Assembly: GCA_016928835.1 (NCBI GenBank)
Contig: JAFGJW010000006.1
Coordinates: forward strand, 244,191-308,190
Source of the DNA: Candidatus Woesearchaeota archaeon
GTDB taxonomy: Archaea; Nanobdellota; Nanobdellia; Woesearchaeales; GW2011-AR15
Length of the DNA stretch: 64,000 nucleotides
Direction of reading: 5' to 3'
The position numbers and the translations under genes were made by a program. Below the pieces are notes generated by a model, which was not told where the DNA came from, ran no database searches, and saw nothing but the letters and a program-made list of their open reading frames with translations. Of this stretch, positions 1-8,609 are shown one piece after another; the stretch's first letter is position 1; each line of letters starts with the position of its first letter.

Positions 1-1603
1 TAACATACTTCATCAGATTGTCCCTATTAGTGTAGTACTCTGCCATTATCCTACCCACACCATCTACTGTATCAATGCCTGTTTTGACAAGATAGTTCAG
101 TATACTTTCCTTCTCTTTAAGATCTCTATCAATGTCAGATTCTGACATACCTGTAAACATTTTAAGTGTAGCTATCAATGATTTAGATTTACTGACTTTT
201 ACAAGCACATCCTTTTTTGCATCATACTGCATAAGAATATTGAGAGAAGAGTCATCAAGTATTTCTGCTATTTGGAAAGTTCTTCTTTTTCCGGTCCTCC
301 TGTTCCTAAATTGCATTATAATCATTGAAATGGCAGGAAGCATAATCACAGGAACATCTATCGGGGGGTTTGTCAATCTTCTTACAGTCTCTTCTGCATT
401 ATTCGCGTGGAATGTTGCATAGCAGCTATGTCCTGTATGGATTGCTTCAAATAAAGTCTCAGCTTCCCTCTTACGCCTAACCTCACCAACAAGGATTCTG
501 TCTGGTCTCATTCTCAGCGAATTAACCAGCAGGTGGCCCATTGATACTTCTCCTCTCCCTTCGGCATTGGGCAGTCTTGTTGACAAGGGCACCCAATGGA
601 GAAATTTAGGCAACCTAATTTCTCTTGTATCTTCAATACTTACAATCCTCTGGTTTGGCGGGAAAAAAGTGGCCAGTACGTTGAGAGTAGAGGTTTTTCC
701 TGAGGCTGTGCCGCCAGCAATAATTGCGCTCAGCTCATATTGCATGGCAAGCCAAATAAGCGCCGCTGCATTTGTTGACATTGTCTTATATCTTAAAAAA
801 TGAGTAATAGTAAAGGGCTCCCTTGAAAACTTCCTAAATGTAATTGTATTTCCATTTGTAGAAATTGGGTTAAGGGTCGCATTAACTCGGTCTCCTTCAT
901 TTAGATGCGCATCTAGCAATGGTTCTAGGATAGTGATCTGTCTTCCAATTTTTCTGCCAATCATCTCTGAATAGTGTCTCACCTGGTCCTCAGAATCAAG
1001 CTGGATGTTTGTTTTTAACCACCCGTGTTTTTTATGATAAACCCAAACAGGCTCGTCACCGGAATTCACAACAATCTCCTCAAGAAGATTGTCATCCATC
1101 AATATCTCCATATTTCCAAGACCAAGGCTCTTCTGGATTAAATAACTAACAAGAAATTCCTTGGTTTCGTCCTCTATGTCAGGAAAATACTTGTTAATGA
1201 GCACCACAATTGTGTGTTTAAATTTGTCCTCTATCTCTCTTGTCTTACGTATATCAGTAATCTCTACAATACCTAGGTTCACCTGTCTAATCAACTGTTG
1301 CCTTATCTTTTCCAGGATCAGCTCTGTTGTTTTACTTATCTGAGAGATTGAGACCTCATAGATAGGGACAAATTCCCCTTCTTTTTCAACCACAGAAATC
1401 TGGATAGGAATCTTCTTTGATTTAAACTCGTATTTGTCCAGTACACGTTTTATTTTTGCCTCTTTTTCCTCTTCTTTTGGAGGCTGTTGCGCGTCTGTTG
1501 CCTCTTTTATCTCCTCTTGTTTGCTTGGTTTGGTCTGAGGTTCAGCCTGCTTACTACCAATAGAATGAACTTTGCTAACTTTTACCTCTTTTTTTGATTT
1601 CAT
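1..1603 (-). CDS. Type II/IV secretion (archaeal pilus) ATPase, partial at left edge
   Basis: The frame is open from the ATG at 1603 to the window edge, so the C-terminus is missing. It encodes a hexameric ATPase that powers assembly of an archaeal type IV pilus or archaellum-like filament at the inner face of the membrane. A charged, low-complexity N-terminal tail of about 60 residues precedes the N-terminal domain. The P-loop GGTASGKTS lies near residue 295 (about 692-718), followed by the Asp-box/Walker B segment DRILVGEVRRKRE and the HTGHS motif. Its ATG overlaps the stop of the upstream coiled-coil gene by 4 bases, so the two are translationally coupled. A matching platform protein is at 17309, on the other strand. 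Family sure; which filament it drives is not. Confidence 0.9.
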   Translation of the reverse strand, partial: MKSKKEVKVSKVHSIGSKQAEPQTKPSKQEEIKEATDAQQPPKEEEKEAKIKRVLDKYEFKSKKIPIQISVVEKEGEFVPIYEVSISQISKTTELILEKIRQQLIRQVNLGIVEITDIRKTREIEDKFKHTIVVLINKYFPDIEDETKEFLVSYLIQKSLGLGNMEILMDDNLLEEIVVNSGDEPVWVYHKKHGWLKTNIQLDSEDQVRHYSEMIGRKIGRQITILEPLLDAHLNEGDRVNATLNPISTNGNTITFRKFSREPFTITHFLRYKTMSTNAAALIWLAMQYELSAIIAGGTASGKTSTLNVLATFFPPNQRIVSIEDTREIRLPKFLHWVPLSTRLPNAEGRGEVSMGHLLVNSLRMRPDRILVGEVRRKREAETLFEAIHTGHSCYATFHANNAEETVRRLTNPPIDVPVIMLPAISMIIMQFRNRRTGKRRTFQIAEILDDSSLNILMQYDAKKDVLVKVSKSKSLIATLKMFTGMSESDIDRDLKEKESILNYLVKTGIDTVDGVGRIMAEYYTNRDNLMKYV

Positions 1604-2745
1604 CCTTTAACTAATTTAACAAGTCTTTTAACTTCCCCCTTTAAAGCATCCCGTTTTTTATCTGCTTTTTGAAGCTGTGTTTGAAGTTCAGAGATATAAG
1701 ACTTTACATCAGCAGAACGAGTAGCCACCTGGAATGCTGAGGCCTTTTTGATAAGTGTCTCAAACTCTTGATTTAACTGTCCTCGTTCTTCATCAATACT
1801 TTTAAGAAGCTCTTCTATCTGCGATTTTTTGTTGAAAAATTCAGAAAATTTCTCTGTAACTTTAGCACCTTCTTCGACTTCAGCCTTTATTTTTAGGGTT
1901 TTTTCCTTAACTTTATTCAGAATATCCTGTTGGAGTTTATCAATCTGTGCTTCATGTTTTTTTACTTTATCTAATAAAGGTTGCAGCGACTTTTTCTTAT
2001 TATTAATTGTCTGCTCTATATTATTTATTAATTTCCTCAGGTTGTCAATATTGGTCTCGTGCACTCTGACAGACTTTGTTTCTTCATCTATTTTAGTCTG
2101 AACAGTCTGAGCAAGTTCGTAAATTGCTTTTATTTTCTCTTTTAATTGTTGCTCTTTCTCTTCGAGTGTCTCCAGATGCTGCTCTTTTATTTCAAATTCC
2201 CTCTTCTCAATCTCAAGTTTTTCAAGTAATTCAGTATATTTCCTCTCTTCTTCTTTTATTGCCAAATGGGCCTGATCAAGCATCTTGTGATACTCCTGCT
2301 GCTGTTGCTCTATATCACTGTCCAGGTTCTTTTTAAGTTCCTCGTACTTTTCCATCCTCTGGACTTCTTCCTTTACCTTATCTATTTCTCCGCCAATATC
2401 CTTTTTTAATTTCCCAAATTCTTCCTTAATTTTTTCAAGACCTAAGGTTTCACTTTCAAAAGATCTCATGCTACTCTCAACTTTTCTAATAAACGCATCT
2501 TTCTCATTGATGAATTCTTTTTTCTTTTCCTTCACTTCTTTTTCTGAAAGTTGTCTCTCAACAAGAAATGTTTTTGAGAACTGATACTGGAGACTAATAA
2601 TCTTCTCTTCCTCTAGAAAATCAGCCCATTCTTGAACAACAACCTTGCTAACACCAAGCTTCTTTGCTGCATCATCCAAAGAAATTTTTTTAGTACTTTT
2701 AACTAACTCCAAAAGTCTATCCACGCCAGTTTCAATACTTGTCAT
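1600..2745 (-). CDS. Winged-helix/coiled-coil protein upstream of pilus ATPase
   Basis: 381 residues. Residues 1-60 look like a winged helix-turn-helix (a short helix pair LDDAAKKLGVSKVVVQEWAD followed by a strand pair). Residues 65-375 are almost continuous charged heptad-like coiled coil with many Lys/Glu and no membrane segment or signal peptide. It is the gene directly before the pilus ATPase (ATGA overlap) and lies 32 bases after the RNase P p30 gene. The coupling suggests a cytoplasmic accessory or scaffold of the secretion ATPase, but this is inference from position. I do not recognise a named family. No Shine-Dalgarno is visible before the ATG; the leader is very AT-rich. Confidence 0.8.
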   Translation of the reverse strand: MTSIETGVDRLLELVKSTKKISLDDAAKKLGVSKVVVQEWADFLEEEKIISLQYQFSKTFLVERQLSEKEVKEKKKEFINEKDAFIRKVESSMRSFESETLGLEKIKEEFGKLKKDIGGEIDKVKEEVQRMEKYEELKKNLDSDIEQQQQEYHKMLDQAHLAIKEEERKYTELLEKLEIEKREFEIKEQHLETLEEKEQQLKEKIKAIYELAQTVQTKIDEETKSVRVHETNIDNLRKLINNIEQTINNKKKSLQPLLDKVKKHEAQIDKLQQDILNKVKEKTLKIKAEVEEGAKVTEKFSEFFNKKSQIEELLKSIDEERGQLNQEFETLIKKASAFQVATRSADVKSYISELQTQLQKADKKRDALKGEVKRLVKLVKG

Positions 2746-2777
2746 ATTACTTTAAAAATAAACTTGCTATAAAAATA

Positions 2778-3350
2778 TTACGAATTCAACACAGTATATA
2801 ACCTTAAAAGGGCCATTTTTGATTCTGAACTTGGTAATCCTAAACAAATGCTGAAGCTTTCCAGTTCTTTCTGTGCGCGCAGTTTGTAAGGTTCATCAGC
2901 AAAAGATGCTGTAATCATATCCAAATTATATTTTCGAGATAATTTAACGGTTTGCACAAGATTTTGTAAGATCTCCTCTTCTCTTTCATGATCCAGAAGA
3001 TTTGATATACCTATTCCAAGCAGCTTGTTCTTATTCCTTATAAGTTTAAAAAAGACATGATTGAGACTATTATCGCTTACTTCAAAGTCAAAAAGCATAT
3101 TTACGCTTTTATCTTCGATAATCTTTCGGGAGGAGGGCATTGATAAAACCAGGTCTGTTTTACTACAGGCAAACTTGTTTTTATTTTTGAGGATATATCC
3201 TCTGTATAGTGTAAGTTTGTTACCTGCAAATTTTTTTTTTGGTGCTTTTCTATCATTGTAAATGAAGAGCAATGCCTTTGTCCCTAGCTTTTCTGCTACA
3301 TCTATAAAACTCTCTTCATTATCTTCTGGAAAGCATATGTCTACAAACAT
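2778..3350 (-). CDS. RNase P protein subunit p30 (Rpp30/Rnp3-like)
   Basis: 190 residues, close to the usual size of archaeal Rpp30. The protein begins with a TIM-barrel-like pattern (MFVDICFPED, then a helix and an 'ALLFIYND' strand). It contains the conserved late barrel strands LLGIGISNLL and LDMITASFADEPYKLRAQKE and ends soon after, as Rpp30 does. Rpp30 pairs with Pop5 to activate the catalytic domain of RNase P RNA for tRNA 5'-end maturation. It sits between tRNA thiolation genes and the pilus ATPase in one minus-strand run (31 bases after TtuA). The sequence is divergent, so the family call rests on length, fold pattern and context. Confidence 0.7.
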   Translation of the reverse strand: MFVDICFPEDNEESFIDVAEKLGTKALLFIYNDRKAPKKKFAGNKLTLYRGYILKNKNKFACSKTDLVLSMPSSRKIIEDKSVNMLFDFEVSDNSLNHVFFKLIRNKNKLLGIGISNLLDHEREEEILQNLVQTVKLSRKYNLDMITASFADEPYKLRAQKELESFSICLGLPSSESKMALLRLYTVLNS

Positions 3351-3381
3351 ACAGAAGAGTTATTGTTTAAAATATAAAAAG

Positions 3382-4254
3382 CTATTTGTTGAGCTTAAGA
3401 AGAAGAGCGCAGGCATTACAAATTTCATTAGCTGAAGGATCACCACATTTTTTACAGTAAGTAAAGCTTTTACAAATAGAATTCTCTTTAAGCTCTGGAA
3501 GTATACTTAAAAAATTATCAATGATATTCTGCTTGGTACCTTTATACTTTTCTTCAAGTGTGTTTAAGAGGTTTCTAACCTTTGCTCTAAAGGAATAAGC
3601 TATATAAGGACATTCTTTAAAATCAACACTAAACTTATTTAGAACACTGTATATTATATTTTCTTCCTCGTAACAATAATACAACGGCTTGACTCTTTTG
3701 GTGAATTTATCAAGTCTGTTTTGACCGCTGACAGGTCCAAGCCTGGCAAGGATGGATAGATTATTTTTAAAGAGGTTCATCAACACAGCTTGAGCCTCAT
3801 CATCAAGATTATGCCCGGTAACCAGCACATCATACCCACGAGAATATTTATTTAAGATGTACCGCCTAAGCACCCCGCAGGTTGTGCATTTATTTGAACT
3901 ATTGTGCATCTTGTCAAGTGTTGTTCCAAATTCTTCTTTAAATGAATATATTTTTAGTGTTATTCCATAATTAGCACAAAATTGTTTCAGAGTTTTCAAT
4001 GTGTGTTCTCTATACCCAAATATGCCTTCATCAACTGCTAGAGCAGTCACATTATAATTAAGTTTGGAGAGTACATGAATCGCACTTAAGGAATCTTTTC
4101 CCCCGGATACCGCAACCGCAATCCTATCATCTTTTTGAAACAACCTGAATTTAGAGATGGTACCACTAACTTTTTTAGTATAATACTCTAGAAAATGCTT
4201 CTCGCATATAACTTTGTCAAAGTAAATTGCTTTTTTTCCGCATTTGCATTTCAT
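3382..4254 (-). CDS. ttuA: tRNA 2-thiolation enzyme, TtuA/Ctu1 family
   Basis: 290 residues with the full TtuA/Ncs6 layout. An N-terminal zinc ribbon (CKCG at 3-6, then C and H near 17-20) comes first, then an N-type PP-loop with intact SGGKDS near residue 50. The central CTTCG pair and a downstream Cys can hold the catalytic Fe-S cluster, and a C-terminal zinc ribbon CKKCG...CNAC closes the protein. TtuA/Ctu1 enzymes adenylate a uridine (position 54 or 34 of tRNA) and replace oxygen with sulphur. The gene overlaps the upstream ThiI-like gene by 4 bases. The active-site motifs are intact, in contrast to its ThiI-like partner. Which uridine is the target cannot be read from sequence. Confidence 0.9.
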   Translation of the reverse strand: MKCKCGKKAIYFDKVICEKHFLEYYTKKVSGTISKFRLFQKDDRIAVAVSGGKDSLSAIHVLSKLNYNVTALAVDEGIFGYREHTLKTLKQFCANYGITLKIYSFKEEFGTTLDKMHNSSNKCTTCGVLRRYILNKYSRGYDVLVTGHNLDDEAQAVLMNLFKNNLSILARLGPVSGQNRLDKFTKRVKPLYYCYEEENIIYSVLNKFSVDFKECPYIAYSFRAKVRNLLNTLEEKYKGTKQNIIDNFLSILPELKENSICKSFTYCKKCGDPSANEICNACALLLKLNK

Positions 4255-5099
4255 ATATTATACCTCTTCATTAGCAAATCAATCTCATCGTCATTATATC
4301 CAATCAAAGGGAATAGACAAAGTGTACCTGGAAAATGAGACTGAGGTAGATCATATAATTCTGAAGAGGAGAAGCCATAGGCCACCGCATTAATATTTTG
4401 TTTTTCCATAACCGTTTGTATCTCTTGCTGTGTCATGATTCTAATTTTGTGGCCATGAAAATACCTGCTTTTATATAATCTAACCTTCGTATTAGACACT
4501 GGAATTATCTCGCATCCGCGCCTCATAATGAGCAGAGAGGCAAGGATCGATTTTGCAGAAGAAACAAGACATACCACTTTCCCTTGGCTCCCAACAGGCA
4601 ACCCTCCGGGCCCCGGGCATACCTTGTCAAAGACATATGCCTTATCTTCAATAACTTCAATGAAAATCTGTTTATCAAAAGAATTCAAAGATACTTGTGC
4701 ATTTGTCTTTTTAACAATATATTTGCCAATAATTGCATTAAGTTCTGTGGAAGTATGAGTATAACTTTTATTCATTCTTTTGGTGCTTACTCGAAAGGTA
4801 GTCTTTTGGTTAAATTTTCCAAGAAAAATGTTAGTTTTCTTTTTGATATTATTAATTGCCGCGTCTGTTTCATAAGCATAGCTATATGAAGAAGCACCAA
4901 ACAGTAAGTCGAGATTTGCTCTTTTTTTTCCATCCTTTAACCTTACTACTATTCTACCCCTAAATCTTCTAACAGTGTCATAGAATATCTTCTGGCTGTC
5001 AAGGAGGGATACTAGATTACTGACAAGCTTTTTTTCAAAAAAAATGCGGTTTTTCCCTTTTGTTCCAATCTCCGCATACCTTACGATTATAGTGTCCAT
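4251..5099 (-). CDS. ThiI-like THUMP protein with degenerate PP-loop
   Basis: 282 residues; normal ThiI is about 380-480. The N-terminal ferredoxin-like part and the THUMP domain (about residues 55-165) are recognisable and contain the usual LNAIIGKYIVKKT segment. The following region aligns with the ThiI adenylation domain, including 'GLPVGSQGKVVCL' and the late 'FPLIGYNDDEI' block. The ATP-binding SGGxDS motif reads SSAKS, however, and the catalytic Cys and rhodanese domain are absent. It probably binds tRNA but cannot adenylate it alone. Because its stop overlaps the start of the intact TtuA-type enzyme, it may serve as that enzyme's tRNA-binding partner; this is inference. It heads the five-gene minus-strand run. 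Confidence 0.75.
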   Translation of the reverse strand: MDTIIVRYAEIGTKGKNRIFFEKKLVSNLVSLLDSQKIFYDTVRRFRGRIVVRLKDGKKRANLDLLFGASSYSYAYETDAAINNIKKKTNIFLGKFNQKTTFRVSTKRMNKSYTHTSTELNAIIGKYIVKKTNAQVSLNSFDKQIFIEVIEDKAYVFDKVCPGPGGLPVGSQGKVVCLVSSAKSILASLLIMRRGCEIIPVSNTKVRLYKSRYFHGHKIRIMTQQEIQTVMEKQNINAVAYGFSSSELYDLPQSHFPGTLCLFPLIGYNDDEIDLLMKRYNI

Positions 5100-5393
5100 A
5101 CAATTGGCAGAATTCCTTTTATTTTAAAAAGGTATTTTTCTATACAAGCTATTCAAGGTATCCTTGATATCTTTGGCACTTCTTGTGTTCAGTGACTTTA
5201 AATAATAAAATTATTTGGATATATATTCATAGTTTGTTGTTGATTATTTTTGGATGACTTTACTTATCTTAGTAAGTGTATAGAAAAATGGGGTGTTGTT
5301 TCCCATGCAGTTATTCCTAGCAGATAACTCCTTTATAAAGATTTATAAATAAGATTCCTTTCCTTTATAAACACAGAGCGGGGGTGTTAGTTA
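5100..5393. promoter_or_regulatory. Divergent promoter region between ThiI-like gene and TBP
   Basis: The longest gene-free stretch of the window (294 bases), very AT-rich. On the plus side a TATA-like box (5342-5349) and a second one (5364-5371) precede the TBP start, with a strong Shine-Dalgarno GGGGGTG at 5380-5386. On the minus side AT-rich TATA-like sequence near 5113-5125 can serve the ThiI operon. Inside are a 6-base-arm palindrome TCAAGG-TAT-CCTTGA at 5153-5167, which may be an operator, and a 12-base inverted pair (5134-5145 and 5278-5289). No open reading frame or tRNA is seen. Confidence 0.55.
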
Positions 5394-5933
5394 ATGACAG
5401 AAAAGAATATCCAGGTTGTAAATATTGTTGTATCAACAAGTTTGGAACATGATATACCGTTAGAGAAAATGGCTGCAACTCTCAGTAACACAGAATATAA
5501 TCCAGAGCAGTTTCCTGGATTAGTAATACGAATCAGAGACCCAAAAACAAGTGCTTTAATTTTCAGTTCTGGCAAGGTAGTGTGCACAGGAGCTAGAAGC
5601 ATGGAGAAAGTAGAGCAATCAATTGAGAAGATTATTAAGAGTCTAAAAAAGATTGGCATCGAAATCAAGATAAAACCGCAGATTACTGTCCAGAACATTG
5701 TAGCCTCTGGCAGTGTGGGTATGGATCTTAATTTAAATGTCCTTGCCATGAAGCTTGAGAATACTGAGTACGAACCAGAACAGTTCCCTGGATTAGTGTA
5801 TAAATTGGATGAGGCAAAAGCAACCTTCCTATTGTTCAGCAATGGCAAAATTGTCTGCACGGGCACAAAGAGTGAGAGTGAAGTTGAGAGTGCGCTTGAC
5901 AAGTTGATTGACAATCTTAAAAAAGTACAGTAA
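5394..5933 (+). CDS. tbp: TATA-box-binding protein
   Basis: 179 residues made of the two imperfect TBP repeats (about residues 8-90 and 98-178). Each carries the conserved block with EYNPEQFPGLV or EYEPEQFPGLV followed by a strand ending in GKxVCTG. The protein bends promoter DNA and recruits TFB and RNA polymerase. No acidic C-terminal tail is present. The start is set by the Shine-Dalgarno GGGGGTG seven bases upstream. MCM follows after 23 bases on the same strand. Confidence 0.97.
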   Translation: MTEKNIQVVNIVVSTSLEHDIPLEKMAATLSNTEYNPEQFPGLVIRIRDPKTSALIFSSGKVVCTGARSMEKVEQSIEKIIKSLKKIGIEIKIKPQITVQNIVASGSVGMDLNLNVLAMKLENTEYEPEQFPGLVYKLDEAKATFLLFSNGKIVCTGTKSESEVESALDKLIDNLKKVQ

Positions 5934-5956
5934 AATTTAGTTAATTTCTATGGAGA

Positions 5957-7978
5957 ATGGATGCCACCACATTAATTAGAAAATTTCAGGAATTTTTTGA
6001 AAAGAATTACGAGAATCAAATAGTTCATGCCATAAAGAAAGGTGAAAAGTTTGTTGTTGTATCTTTTCAAAAACTATCTAAGTTTGACCCGCAACTTTGT
6101 GATGAATTACTAGAGGTACCATCTGAAACTATCAAGGCTGCTGAACTCGCAATTGAACATCTTGAATTACTTGGCGACACCAAAGAGTTTAAGGTTAGGT
6201 TCTCTCATTTGCCTGATAGCCAGTATGTCAGGATACGGAATATTCGAAGTGAACACATAAATAAGCTTATCATAATAAAGGGGTTGGTAAGACAAAAATC
6301 TGATGTTAGGCCCCAGGTCACAAGCGCAAGGTTTGAATGTCCGAGTTGTGGCAATATTATCACAGTTCTACAATTAGACTCTACCTTCAAAGAACCGTCA
6401 AGATGCGGATGCGGAAGAAAGGGCAAGTTTAGACTTATTAGCAAAGAACTAGTAGACGCCCAAAAACTTGTTCTTGAGGAATCTCCTGAAGATTTGGAAG
6501 GTGCAGAACAGGCAAAGAGATTGGATTTATTTTTAAAAAACGATTTGGTTTCTCCAATTACCGAGAAAAGAACTAATCCCGGAAGCAAATTGTTGGTCTC
6601 GGGCATTTTAAAGGAGGTACCCATCCCTGCAAAACAAGGGGGAAGACTCACTAGATTTGATTTAATGGTAGAGGCTAATTATGTTGAGCCCGTGGAGGAA
6701 GATTTCCTCGAGATTCAGATATCAAAAGAAGAAGAAGAAGAAATAAAAGAGTTGGCTAGTGATCCTAAAGTGTATGAAAGATTAACAAATTCTATTGCTC
6801 CATCAATTTTTGGTCTTGAAAGAGTAAAAGAGGCGTTAGTTCTCCAGGCATTGGGTGGTGTGAGAAAAAAGACAACAGGCGGTTCAATAACAAGAGGCGA
6901 CATACATATCCTTTTAATTGGAGATCCTGGTGCAGGTAAAAGCCAGTTACTTAAAAGAATTGGGGGTGTTGTGCCTAAGGCAAGATATGTGAGTGGGAAG
7001 GGTGCAACAGGAGCAGGATTGACTGCAACTGTTGTCAAGGATGAGTTTATTAGGGGCTATGCACTTGAAGCAGGTGCTCTTGTTCTCACTAATAGAGGCA
7101 TCTGCTGCATTGATGAGCTTGATAAAATGAGTCAGGAGGATAGGAGTGCCATGCATGAAGCACTTGAACAACAAACCGTGACAATTGCTAAGGCAAATAT
7201 TCAAGCAACTCTTAGGGCAGAAACTACTGTCCTTGCGGCAGCAAATCCAAAATTTGGAAGATTTGATCCATATGAGGTTATTGCTAAGCAGATTGATTTA
7301 CCAACAACATTGATAAACAGATTTGATCTTATATTTCCAATCAAAGATTTACCTGATGAAGAAAAAGATGAAGCAATGGCAGACTTTATATTAAGCCTAC
7401 ATCAAGACACAACCATCATTAAGACAGATGTTCATGATGAATTGTTAAAAAAGTATTTCTCATACGCAAGACAATATGTCCGACCCCAACTAAGTGCAAG
7501 TGCAATTGAAGAGATAAAGAGATATTACATTAAGATGAGAAGTAGCGGCTCTTCTGAAGAAGGCGACATAAGATCAATTCCAATCTCCGCAAGACAACTT
7601 GAAGCACTTGTCAGACTGGCTGAGGCGTCTGCAAAGGCAAGATTAGCTCCAAAAGTTACAAAAAGAGATGCTAAGAGAGCAATAGAGCTCTTACATTTTT
7701 GCTTATCAAAAATTGGTCTTGACCCAGAAACAGGCAAGTTTGATATTGACAGGATATCAACTGGTGTAACTGCATCTGAAAGAAGCCATATCTCAATCAT
7801 AAGAGAAATTATATCCAATCTTGAAGAGAAAGTAGGTAAAATAATTCCTCTTGAAGACATCTTTGTTGAAACTTCTGAGAAAGGAATCAATGAGGATAAA
7901 GTAATAGAAGTTATTGACAGACTTAAAAGAGCTGGTGACATCTATGAACCACAAAGAGGATTCATCTCGAGAATCTAG
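5957..7978 (+). CDS. mcm: Replicative DNA helicase MCM
   Basis: 673 residues, normal length. The N-terminal domain has the zinc finger CPSCG...CGCG (about residues 125-150). The AAA+ core has the Walker A GDPGAGKSQLL (residues 322-332), Walker B CCIDELDKM, the helix-2 insert region and the arginine finger in NRFD. The C-terminal winged helix (about 600-673) is present. Archaeal MCM is a homohexameric 3'-5' helicase that unwinds the origin and the fork. The ATG lies a few bases after a GGAG. TBP precedes it by 23 bases, and the OB-fold gene follows one base after its stop, giving a replication pair. Confidence 0.97.
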   Translation: MDATTLIRKFQEFFEKNYENQIVHAIKKGEKFVVVSFQKLSKFDPQLCDELLEVPSETIKAAELAIEHLELLGDTKEFKVRFSHLPDSQYVRIRNIRSEHINKLIIIKGLVRQKSDVRPQVTSARFECPSCGNIITVLQLDSTFKEPSRCGCGRKGKFRLISKELVDAQKLVLEESPEDLEGAEQAKRLDLFLKNDLVSPITEKRTNPGSKLLVSGILKEVPIPAKQGGRLTRFDLMVEANYVEPVEEDFLEIQISKEEEEEIKELASDPKVYERLTNSIAPSIFGLERVKEALVLQALGGVRKKTTGGSITRGDIHILLIGDPGAGKSQLLKRIGGVVPKARYVSGKGATGAGLTATVVKDEFIRGYALEAGALVLTNRGICCIDELDKMSQEDRSAMHEALEQQTVTIAKANIQATLRAETTVLAAANPKFGRFDPYEVIAKQIDLPTTLINRFDLIFPIKDLPDEEKDEAMADFILSLHQDTTIIKTDVHDELLKKYFSYARQYVRPQLSASAIEEIKRYYIKMRSSGSSEEGDIRSIPISARQLEALVRLAEASAKARLAPKVTKRDAKRAIELLHFCLSKIGLDPETGKFDIDRISTGVTASERSHISIIREIISNLEEKVGKIIPLEDIFVETSEKGINEDKVIEVIDRLKRAGDIYEPQRGFISRI

Positions 7979-7979
7979 A

Positions 7980-8603
7980 ATGACACCGGATTATAAAAGA
8001 CACACCGCCCATAAGGTAAATATCATTGAATTGTTGGACTCAGAGTACATAAAAAAACAAGGATGGGAGCCCAGCCAGTTCCTCATTTCCACTGGTCCGG
8101 TTTCGAGAATTAATATTATTGGTTTTATTGTTTCTAAAGAGGAAAATACTTTTCTCATTGATGATGGAACAGGCAATATTTCTGTTAGATTATTTGAGCG
8201 CCTACCAGAATTTGATGCCGTTCAAATAGGTTCTCTTGTTATGTTGATTGGAAGACCTAGAGAGTGGAATAATCAAAGGTATATTGTACCAGAGATAGTC
8301 AGAAAAATTGAAGATACAAATTGGCTGAAGGTGCGTCTTCTAGAGCTAAAACTGAGACAAACCATGAAACCACCTATGAAGATAGAACAAAAAGTCGAAG
8401 ACAAAATTGACACGGGAGTAGATATTGGACCATATCAAAAAATCCTCAAAGTTATCCAATCCATGGACAGCGGAGAGGGAGTTGAATATGAAGACATTAT
8501 GTCTAAGGTAGGTCTTCGTGATTGTGAGAAACTAATATCTGATCTGATTGCTGAGGGGGAGATATTTGAGGTCGGGCCCAGGAGGTTGAAGGTCTTAGAA
8601 TAG
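7980..8603 (+). CDS. RPA-like single-stranded DNA-binding OB-fold protein
   Basis: 207 residues from the ATG at 7980, one base after the MCM stop; in-frame starts further upstream (TTG 7914, ATG 7944) would overlap MCM and are less likely. The central region (about residues 30-115) is an OB fold of the RPA32/tRNA-anticodon type, with the typical pattern INIIGFIVSKEENTFLIDDG followed by strands ending in GRPRE. The C-terminal 60 residues look like a winged helix (YEDIMSKVGLRDCEKLISDLIAEGEIFEV), as in RPA2 proteins. Co-transcription with MCM supports a role at the replication fork. No zinc finger is seen. Confident of fold, moderately of RPA role. Confidence 0.8.
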   Translation: MTPDYKRHTAHKVNIIELLDSEYIKKQGWEPSQFLISTGPVSRINIIGFIVSKEENTFLIDDGTGNISVRLFERLPEFDAVQIGSLVMLIGRPREWNNQRYIVPEIVRKIEDTNWLKVRLLELKLRQTMKPPMKIEQKVEDKIDTGVDIGPYQKILKVIQSMDSGEGVEYEDIMSKVGLRDCEKLISDLIAEGEIFEVGPRRLKVLE

Positions 8604-8609
8604 CTCGAA

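Noticed and set aside
5387-5914. 175-codon open frame antisense to TBP
   Set aside because: It mirrors the TBP gene exactly, repeats TBP's internal duplication and has no family pattern of its own.
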